A stretch of DNA of 64,000 nucleotides from Dermacentor variabilis. Lineage: Eukaryota; Arthropoda; Arachnida; Ixodida; Ixodidae. Below the pieces are notes generated by a model that saw nothing but the letters and a program-made list of their open reading frames with translations, was not told the origin of the DNA and ran no database searches. Made by a program: the position numbers and the translations under genes. The stretch spans positions 130,756,105 through 130,820,104 of the forward strand of contig NC_134572.1 of assembly GCF_050947875.1 (NCBI RefSeq). The letters run 5' to 3'. Positions 56,727 through 64,000 of the stretch are shown here, piece by piece. How positions within the stretch are numbered: position 1 is the stretch's first letter; each line of letters opens with the position of its first letter.

Positions 56727-56972
56727 CCCGCCGTGGTTGCTCAGTGTCTATGGTGTTGGACTGCTGAGCACGAGGTCGCGGGATTGAATCCCGGCCACGG
56801 CGGCCGCATTTCGATGGGGGCGAAATGCGAAAACAGCCGCGTACCTAGATTTAGGTGCAGGTTAAAGAACTACAGGTGGTCTGCACTTCCGGAGTCCTCC
56901 ACTACGGTGTGTTTCATAATCAGAAAGCTGTTTTTGGCACTTAAAACTGCATAATTAAAGAAAAATAATGCA
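56727..56972 (+). mobile_element. tRNA-derived tick SINE, copy 2, with TSD
   Basis: Flanked by TGCTAGA at 56720-56726 and 56973-56979. The tRNA-like head keeps a 9-bp acceptor-type pairing (CCGCCGTGG with CCACGGCGG), an A box near 56737-56750 and a B box GGGATTGAATCCC. The body has CCTAGATTTAGGTGCAGGTTAAAGAAC, and the tail ends AATTAAAGAAAAATAATGCA. Best-preserved promoter and clear ends. Confidence 0.88.
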
Positions 56973-56979
56973 TGCTAGA

Positions 56980-57425
56980 GAAACGTCGCGGATAATTGCG
57001 GGGTATTAGGCAGGATTGTAATTTTGAGCTGACTTTGAACGTTCGGCCGATTTCAATTCTTTGTGGGCTACAGAGGACAAAACCAGCCAGGTACCATTCA
57101 GAGATGCAATCACGACGATACTGTTAGGTATATTCAACGATCATGGTCTCGAAGATATAACGTCAATGTACAGTACACACACTTTCAAGTGCCTATACAT
57201 GCTTGCTTGGATGGAGTGTATGTTTAATGTGAAATTCTTCCGCGGTGATTATCATGTTGCTCCATTGTCGTTTGAGAACACTTCCTTGTGGTGTTTTACC
57301 TGAGGTGTAATAGAGAAGCTAGTAAAAGATCACATGTTAAATGTGTAAGCTAAAAAATGAGCGTCTGGAAAATGACGTCTTCAGGTTTTAAAAAGTCGGT
57401 AATACCAAAAAAAAAAACAGTATGA

Positions 57426-57428
<3 letters not shown>
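56980..57428. other. No recognisable gene
   Basis: One 80-codon ORF (57061-57303) with no recognisable motif; otherwise nothing. Confidence 0.45.

Positions 57429-57468
<40 letters not shown>
57429..57468. repeat. GA microsatellite, 20 units
   Basis: Uninterrupted GA repeat of 40 bases. Confidence 0.95.
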
Positions 57469-57472
<4 letters not shown>

Positions 57473-58191
57473 GAAGAGATGAAAGAACTACAGGAATAGA
57501 ACAAAGATTGATTACAGAGTTCAAACATTGTAAGCGAAAGTTTAAGATGGCAGCCATAGAAAGAGCAAGTATTGCAAAAAAAGAGAATATGAATGAATAG
57601 AGGTTATTACTCGCTAATTTGTGTGCACGGAGGACTGAGGAAAGCATAGCGCTTGGCGTAATTAAGATTATATTTGCTGGGTAGTAGGCAAGCCCGAAGC
57701 TACTAGCTCAGAGCAATCCACGGGTATCTTATGAGGGCTAAGGTAGAACGCTTCACCCTTAGTAAAACAACGACGAAAGGTGTAATCAGCGCGAAGAGGC
57801 ATACTCGTCGTAAGAAAATATTCGAAATGGAGTTCAAAGACAAATTCACAACGCTAAAGTAATGCAATACAAACACTATAATATATAATAATACAAATGC
57901 TATTAAGTATTTCTGAATACTATACAGGGCGCAGTTGATATAGAGAGCTTCAAGAGTGAATTTGTCCTTTAAGCCGCAGTTGTGTGATGCAACTAAAGAG
58001 GTTGTAGGACTACGTGTTTCCATACATGAAGTTTCCATAGTGAAGGCTATAAAGAACTTGAAATTCGGCAAGTCTCTTGAACAAGATGAAATAAGTGTGC
58101 GTTTCTACAAAATGTACAAGCACGACCTAGCGCTCACGCTAGCCGCGGTATTATTGAGATTAGCATTCTTTGCCTACTTCGCGCATTTAAA
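57469..58191. other. Mostly unassigned; possible LINE trace
   Basis: From about 57956 to 58170 a plus frame includes EVSIVKAIKNLKFGKSLEQDEISVRFYK and then LALTLAAVL. This resembles the RT linker of non-LTR elements (an 'A..ALK.GKS.G.D.I....K' pattern). It is too short to classify. Confidence 0.35.
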
Positions 58192-58475
58192 ATCAATCAA
58201 TCAATCCCATTCATCCATAAATCCCATTGATCTATCCATCCATAAATCCCATCCATCCATCCATCGATCAATCGATCCCATTCATTTATACATCAACCAT
58301 TTAGTCCCACCCATCCAGCCATCAATCAATCAATCAGTCCGATCCACCCATCCATCAATCAATCAATCCATCCATTCATCCACCATTCAAACAGCCCTAT
58401 CCTTCCATCGAGCAATCAATCAGTCCGGTACATCCATGAATCAATCAATCAGTACCGCCAATCAATCAATCAATG

Positions 58476-58518
<43 letters not shown>

Positions 58519-58560
58519 GACTCAATCCACCCATCAATAAATAAATAAATAAATAACTAA
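58192..58560. repeat. CAAT/CATC tetranucleotide array
   Basis: Mixed runs of AATC, ATCC and AATA, including about 12 clean CAAT units near 58461-58520 and TAAA units at 58537-58556. Such tails commonly grow from the 3' ends of LINEs; a possible RT-linker trace lies just upstream. Confidence 0.9.
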
Positions 58561-59317
58561 ATAACTGAATCAATCCCGCATCTTTTCCCCCGAGACATGA
58601 TGTCGCCATCTTCGTACCTTCAAAAATTTGCACTAGTCGGGTCATTCTTTCAACCCATGTCCTTTGTTGTTCCCGCGCGGAGCGACTGACCGGCTCTTCT
58701 AAAACCACAAACGCATGCTGCCTACGAAACCAATGATTTCTGTTTAGATCTCTGGAAGCTTCCCTTCCTCAACAACCTTCCCAAGAGGCGCTATATGTCT
58801 TCTTTTTCTCCTGGCGCCTTTCCACTTTTCCACTATTTTCCCCTAGTCTTAGGAACCATGCCTAGATACATAGAATGACCGCCTTCATCTTCTTTAGAGT
58901 CTATATTTCTACAGTCAGTTGCTGGCGACAACGACCGCACGAGACGGCAGCCTACTAACCTGTTAAAACTAGCATGCCAAGGATGACACCACCACCTTCG
59001 GGAAAGATAGGGCCACTTATGGAAACGCAGGACAGCCTTTTTGAGCACCTCATCACTGTAAGTTTCTACTACAATGCGCTGCGCCAACTGTCCACCCTCT
59101 TCTTGATTTGAGACTTCTAACACCGTAGGTATGCTCTTACGGTTGCGATGCCATCGTAGTCGTACCATCGTCAAACAATCTCTGCTCAGCCCACGATTAG
59201 GGTTCTAGCCTTGACCGTCACATTGGGAGGCAACCTGGGCCACAGATACCACCGTTGGCGGACAGTGCTTTGCAATCTCCTGCCGCCTACCAAGTCATGA
59301 TCGCTATTCCAGCTTAG
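58561..59317. other. No recognisable gene
   Basis: A 113-codon minus ORF (58833-59174) has no motif I can recognise and no signal peptide. Nothing else. Confidence 0.4.
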
Positions 59318-59835
59318 TCAATGGTCGAATGGGTAGCGCATCGGGCTGCTGTTCTGATGGAACAAGATTCGAAACCAACCATGGGACTAACTTGGGTCAC
59401 TGAGTGTATGGCGATCTCTATATGTGCCGCTCTTCAACGAAACCCTTTCACGCTGACATGGGTCACTTTATATGCGGACTCGAGACTGGTATGTACGGCT
59501 GTTCTGTGAGAGTCTTTGTTACTCTTTTTGAGATTTTGAAACTTTTTTCTATGGAAGTGATGCCACAGTATGCCGTGCTATGGTGCGCGGAGCCAGTCAA
59601 GTGTTTCCAGGCTTTTTGTTCGTGCTCCAAACATCTGGCAGATGTTGAATAAACCTGAATTCAATTGAATTGAATACCGACTTAGAGCACTGGGTATATG
59701 ACCCTCGGTCTGTGCTGGTCTTGAATGAACCCGTTTGATGCCAACTTGGGTCACTGGGTATGCAACACCAGGCCTGTGCCGCTCTTCAGCGAACGTCTTT
59801 GATGCCACTTGGGAAGTTATGTAGAACAGAAAGGT
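59318..59835 (+). mobile_element. tRNA-headed element with ~65-bp tandem units, left part
   Basis: The head looks like a tRNA gene with A box TGGTCGAATGGG at 59322-59333 and B box AGATTCGAAACC at 59365-59376. It is followed by units starting ACTTGGGTCACTGGGTATG and containing GTCTGTGCCGCTCTTCAACGAAC, with starts at 59390, 59456, 59680, 59744 and 59807. Between the second and third unit about 155 bases of a LINE tail are inserted. Similar units and a downstream part appear at 60595-60890, so the element was probably split by the LINE in between. Confidence 0.65.
59520..59676 (+). mobile_element. LINE 3'-end fragment with ATTGA tail
   Basis: Ends in AATAAACCTGAATTCAATTGAATTGAAT, a poly(A)-type signal followed by a short tandem tail as seen at 3' ends of some tick LINEs. 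It interrupts the 65-bp unit array. The 5' border is approximate. Confidence 0.5.
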
Positions 59836-59837
59836 TT

Positions 59838-60590
59838 AATGATACGAAATAAAGAGAGGTCGTCCTAAGGTACATTGCTCTAGCCACCTACTCTGCGCTG
59901 GGAGACGGGGAAGAGGGAAAGAAGGAGGAAAGAAAAAGGAGCATTTTGGGAGACGATGATGAGGAAAGATGTAAAGCATACACTAAGCAATTTTGACTAA
60001 TTAGAGCCTACAGTTCAGGCCAGTGCTTTGTTATTAAATTAAGTGGGGCCTGGATGGCCTTCAAACTCGATTTAACGTCTGGCTAAGGGCATAAAATAAC
60101 GTCCTCCGAGAGCGGCGGGTTGCTGAGGTGCGTAGGGACATTGTTCAACTTTTGACGCTCTTCCACGTGCTGAGGGCAGTCACAGAGCCCATGACCTATA
60201 GTCTCATTCACAATGCACAGCTAGCTGCCGTGGTTGTTCAGTGGCTATGGTGTTAGGCTGCTGAGCACGAGGTCGCGGGATCGAATCCAGGCCACGTCGG
60301 CGGCATTTCGATGGAGCTGAAGTGCGAAAAGAGCCGTGTACTTGGAGTTATGTGCACGTTAAAGAACACCAGGTGGTCGAAATTTCTCGAGTCCTCCACT
60401 GCGGTGTACCTCATAAAGTGGCTTTTGGAGCGTAAAACCACATAATTTTTATTTTTTTAGCATTGCACAGCTCACACTCTGGAGGCTCGATGTACCGCAG
60501 GAAGTGCACGCACTCGCGCACAAACACCGCCACTAGCCGAAGTCTGTGCACGAGACTCTCACAGCTGCGTTGAATTTTTGGTGGTAGCAG
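59838..60590 (-). pseudogene. RNase H-type LINE, ORF2 C-terminus and 3' end, split by SINE
   Basis: On the minus strand, FLRYIEPPECELC near 60510-60470 continues across the SINE into NVNETIGHGLCDCPQHVEER near 60210-60150 and on to PPLSEDVILCP and a stop near 60080. C-x2-C..H..C-x-C is the zinc motif of this family. The 3' UTR ends GCGCAGAGTAGGTGGCTAGAG..GACGACCTCTCTTTATTTC near 59845-59910, the antisense equivalent of 15310-15372. The 5' limit near 60590 is inferred from where the 65-bp unit element resumes. AGTTA at both borders (near 59815 and 60590) may be its target duplication. Confidence 0.7.
60223..60463 (+). mobile_element. tRNA-derived tick SINE, copy 3, with TSD
   Basis: TGCACAGCT at 60214-60222 and 60464-60472 is a perfect 9-bp target duplication. 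Head AGCTGCCGTGGTTGTTCAGTGG, B box GGGATCGAATCC near 60277-60288, body with CACGTTAAAGAACACCAGGTGGTCG, T-rich end AATTTTTATTTTTTTAG. Removing it restores the LINE reading frame across the target, which dates it after the LINE. Confidence 0.9.
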
Positions 60591-60594
60591 TTAG

Positions 60595-60890
60595 CTGTGT
60601 ATGTGTCACTGGGGTGGTGCGCCTTAAGGGCACTGGGTATGCTACGCTCTTCAATAAGCCTACCAATAACTTGGGCACCTGCATGTGCCACTGAGCGTAC
60701 GACAAGCGAGGGAACAAGCCTCAGCGTTCGCAGGCTCCAGCGCGGCACGTTTCTCGCCTTAGAGGTCATCCGCGGCCTTCGCGGCAGCGTCACTAGATGG
60801 CGCGACGTGCTCAGAAAGAAGTGTGAGAGAGAGAGCAGCCTGGCTGCCGCTAGATGGCGCCGAGTCCTTAGGGAAGCGTGAAAGAGGTGT
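60595..60890 (+). mobile_element. Right part of the tRNA-headed tandem-unit element
   Basis: Contains GGGCACTGGGTATGCTACGCTCTTCAA and AACTTGGGCACCTGCATGTGCCACTGAG, diverged units of the array at 59390-59820. It then has two related blocks with CTAGATGGCGC near 60793-60805 and 60850-60862, each followed by a purine-rich GAAAG..GTGAGAGA segment. Plus and minus ORFs through here (60597-60881, 60533-60937) are chance frames in this repeat. Confidence 0.5.
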
Positions 60891-62107
60891 TCCGCTCCAC
60901 TATACACCTGATACATAACTCGCTTCGACTTTGGCAATACGTTGTGTCGCTATATTGATTCAATGCTAAACGTGTTAGTGTGAGCAGTCATCGCAAGATG
61001 GATTGTGACGATTTTTATCACATATTGCACATATTGAGTTTCTAATAAGTAGTTTTGAAGCGGAGCTTACTCGGTTGCTTTTAAATGGATTCTAATGAAA
61101 CATCTTCATTTGCAACCACAAAGCTGCTTACAAGCTTGTTGCTATTTTTAATAAGGGCGTTCGTCCTGAACTTCGTCAGACTTGAGCATCTTCTCCCAGG
61201 AGGGCTTCAGAAAGCGTTCTCGTTCACTTTGATATCCGTGCTGCACCGTAGAGAACCAGCATGTTGTTACTACTCTGCTAAATTGTAAATGTTAAGGAAT
61301 ATGCTTGAAGGATAGGACGTTAGTGTAGGACTTTAAATGGGAGTCTACTTACTGCGCTTCGTGTAAGTGGATATTCGAAGTAATTTGTTTAATAGCACGA
61401 GTGTTCTTAGAGAAGAAAGGGCTTTCTTGGTGGACTGATGTGAAAATTGGCTGCGCTTGATAAAGTAGTTGACGTTGCATTACTGCAGATAAAAATTGAT
61501 TTACAATAAAAGTGGTCTCACACTTTTGAAATTTCTGAGTAATAGTGAGTGTGTTCCAGAACGATGCTGCTTACCATCATTTGAAATCTTGCGTGGATCA
61601 AAATGCTGGGGCCGTAAGCACGAGATGGACTTTACTATTTAAAGGCTGTCAAATTCTGGTTAACACAACAGTTACGCCCAATCAGCGGAACATAGCCGCA
61701 GTAACAGAAGTTAAACTATGCCAAAGTGTGCCCATAACCAACAAAAATCATAACCTAGAGATCGCTTCTTCAATATAGTTCTAGATCTCAACGGTGAACA
61801 CAAATGCTACGTGAGCTGCAAGCAGTGTGGCTAAATAAGTGAATGCCTAACGAGCCAACAAGTGGGCTTTATTTGCGATTTTACGCCTGGTTTTATTATG
61901 GATCGGAAACCTCGATCTTTTCCGAGCCGATGAGAACAACCACCTGATCTGCCAATGCCACAGAAACGCGTCTGGCTATTAATTAAGAAAGAAATGCTGA
62001 AATAAAATTCACTTGAAAAAAAAATGAAGCAGGAGAATGTGCTTGGGCTATTTTTCTTTTCACACTGAATGAAAAAGACCAGGAGGCAGGCAGGCACAGT
62101 AGACTCA
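60891..62107. other. No recognisable gene
   Basis: AT-rich. Minus ORF 61831-62244 (137 codons) shows no family; its Phe-rich part comes from A runs. Confidence 0.4.
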
Positions 62108-62139
62108 TGCGTTCTCAAAGTCAGCACTTTGAGAACGCA
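62108..62139. repeat. Perfect 14-bp hairpin, 4-nt loop
   Basis: TGCGTTCTCAAAGT (62108-62121) and ACTTTGAGAACGCA (62126-62139) are exact reverse complements with loop CAGC. Confidence 0.88.
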
Positions 62140-62527
62140 CGCATATTTGCTCAGTCTGTTTGGGAGGTAGCCACCGCTCGGATTACTTTCCGAGGGACAC
62201 TGGTGAGACCGGTTATAAAGTGCTGCTTTGCTAACAAAGTTCAATGTGAAGCCTCCTGTTTATTAGAGATCGGTTTTTGCGTCTGAACGTCTGTGAACAT
62301 TGAACGCGGATGCAGAAGTAACCTATACAGCTTAGGCATATTTCTGGACTAACGCCGTTCTATAAGGGTAGTACAGATCATTGTCGGGGTGCTTGGAAGG
62401 CTATTGCGTTTATTTTTGTGCGTTTCTTTACAGAAATAGGTTGTTTGGTGGTTCCGCCGTTCCGTAACGAAGAGTCCAGTGTGAACACTTGAGAAGGATA
62501 TGTTACAGGTACGATGCCAATTCACGT

Positions 62528-62790
62528 CTATGTAGGGTGTCCCAGCTAACGATACCCAAGCTTAGAACTTTAGAAAAGGTGGAAACTGCTGCAACACGTG
62601 GTTATGAGACGTATACGTTATTCGCTTGCTTATCATCTTCCACCACCAAGATCGTTGTTGTGTACTAATTTGTGGGCTAAATCGGATCGTAACAAATAAA
62701 GAAATTAAACAAACAAGTGTTTGCATAACGCCACCTAGGCTACCCACCGTGTTACCAGATGGCTTTAACTGTGCAGGCATTTTTTAAGGT
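62528..62790 (+). repeat. Dispersed element starting GGGTGTCCCAGCTAAC
   Basis: TGTAGGGTGTCCCAGCTAACGATACCCAAGC resembles the end of a repeat I associate with many tick sequences (AGGGTGTCCCAGCTAAC..). The likely extent is to about 62790. There is no second copy in this window and no ORF, so this rests on memory of the family. Confidence 0.4.
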
Positions 62791-63036
62791 GGTGAGCATG
62801 AAGGAACGTGGTAACATATGCTGCTTACACTTTTACAACAATTTTAATTACCGCTTGAATTGTTTAAGCAGGCAGACCATTCCTATTTCCCTATATATAT
62901 GATAGTAGAATACTGAAATTTTCACAAACATGAAACTAGTTGCTCGAAGATGATCACTCTTTCCTACATGTTGCACATATTCCAACTTCAAATACAAGCA
63001 ATTACTTGCAGACCTTGGCATCGCGTGTACGTGCGG
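62791..63036. other. No recognisable gene
   Basis: AT-rich spacer before the CA microsatellite. Confidence 0.5.
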
Positions 63037-63090
63037 GCACGCGCACGCGCACGCGCACACGAACGCACACACACACACACACGCACACGC

Positions 63091-63154
<64 letters not shown>
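63037..63154. repeat. CA microsatellite with CGCA start
   Basis: Interrupted CGCACA units give way to about 28 uninterrupted CA repeats. The His/Thr and Val/Cys ORFs across it are artefacts of the repeat. Confidence 0.95.
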
Positions 63155-63156
<2 letters not shown>

Positions 63157-64000
63157 AAATGCAGAGAAATTGAAGCCTGTACATTAAACAGTGGTTCAGG
63201 TACTTACGTTTTGAGGGCTCAAGTGATCTTCATACGCATAGCAACGCAGCCGCAACTGTTTTTTTTTGTATCAAAGTGATAAGACACCTAAATTAACACG
63301 ACCTCTCATCAATATCATTCTACTCCTGCATTTGAATAAATTTTTGTTAGTCAGCGAGGATGCGAAAGAATAATAAACTTAAGCGTCATCGGCGCACGTT
63401 GCAGTGCGAGGTTGTAGCTATGGCATCTAGGAATACTAATGTAGCGCATGCAGACAAGAACACAAGAAAGTATATGAAACACACAGATGCATTGTCATGT
63501 ATGTGTGTTTCGTGCGCCTTCGTGTGTCCGCGTCTGTAAGCGCTACATTCATATTCTGTCATCGCGGTAATTCAGAAAGTCGAAAAAGGCTTTCCTTGAT
63601 CATGGTAACTTAAAAAAACGCTGGATGAAATTCACGAATATTCATGTTCTGAGAACGACTATTACTCGCTTTATTGACCCAATCGGTGCCATTTAAGAAG
63701 AAGCGTTCATTCGAAAGCTCATTCAGTGAGGAAAGCACAGCCAAGGCTATATTGCGTTGCCCACTAAGAAGGGCCTCGCATTGAAACGTTCACGCAGTGG
63801 TGAAGAAAGAGTGGGAGTTGCAGTTTATGTTACATGAACATTAAATCTCCTTGTAAAGCAAATCAAGACTGCGGCAATCCACATAATCGTTCTCGTAAAT
63901 AATTTTAGGGGGTAAGCTTTACAGAGCCTGCAATATCTCAAAGCCAAATATCTTGGCTAACGAATAAGCTAATCTCCCGGAGAAACCACCTGTAGGCAAC
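63155..64000. other. No recognisable gene
   Basis: No ORF, repeat or RNA gene could be supported to the end of the window. Confidence 0.5.

Noticed and set aside
60533..60937. 134-codon minus ORF and 94-codon plus ORF
   Set aside because: Both lie in the tandem-unit repeat element and its LINE border; no conserved protein.
62848..63279. Val/Cys and His/Thr repeat proteins of 60-109 codons
   Set aside because: They read through the CA microsatellite.
1..64000. A bacterial or viral system such as CRISPR, a toxin-antitoxin pair or an endogenous virus
   Set aside because: No operon-like gene packing, Shine-Dalgarno pattern, CRISPR-like repeat-spacer array, or env/capsid gene was found. The coding content is retrotransposon plus one small peptide candidate.

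Overview
The window looks like nuclear DNA of an ixodid (hard) tick. The evidence is the repeat content rather than a host gene. There are three copies of a tRNA-headed SINE of the type spread through hard-tick genomes. There are also several remnants of an RNase H-bearing LINE whose C-terminal and 3' end sequences I recognise from ticks, two CR1-like LINEs and several LTR-element families. No rRNA, functional tRNA gene, CRISPR, operon or bacterial feature is visible. No multi-exon host gene can be supported. The one candidate host gene is a small Cys-rich secreted peptide at 52555-52827 (-).

Layout. 0-10 kb: an LTR-like fragment and a LINE ORF1 remnant at the left edge, a dispersed repeat at 3.5-4.4 kb that recurs inverted at 42.3-43.0 kb, and an internally deleted Ty3/gypsy element (5102-6575) with 140-bp LTRs. 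10.1-15.4 kb: an almost pristine Ty3/gypsy element (LTRs differing at 1 of 207 positions, TSD ACTC, intact gag and pol joined by an in-register GGGAAAC shift site) inserted into a LINE RNase H fragment. 15.6-17.6 kb: a solo LTR inside a candidate 2-kb TIR element. 18-34 kb: mostly AT-rich unassigned DNA with LINE debris, a 124-bp near-perfect palindrome (25585-25708) and a 1.5-kb degenerate TGACGA-type array. 34.2-40.3 kb: two related CR1-like LINEs in opposite orientation; the right one is open from the endonuclease remnant to the C-terminus except for a single TGA.

42-52 kb: the most layered locus. A 3.1-kb element with arms of about 1.2 kb in inverted orientation has its right arm split by a LINE 3' fragment. 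The tail of that LINE is the target of a 5.2-kb non-autonomous LTR element (TSD CCAT). This LTR element has a tandem 48-50-bp leader repeat, a broken gag-like ORF and no pol. 52-64 kb: the secreted-peptide candidate, a second TGACGA-type array in opposite orientation, the SINEs, microsatellites, and a second nest at 59.3-60.9 kb where a tRNA-headed element with ~65-bp tandem units is interrupted by a LINE tail and by an RNase H-type LINE that itself carries a SINE.

Working together: the window is a record of transposition. Enzymes for mobilisation (PR, RT, RNase H, IN) appear intact only in the gypsy element at 10.1-14.6 kb. The SINEs, the deleted gypsy, the pol-less LTR element and the solo LTRs depend, or depended, on partners elsewhere. 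Nearly all other ORFs are chance frames in AT-rich or simple-repeat DNA.
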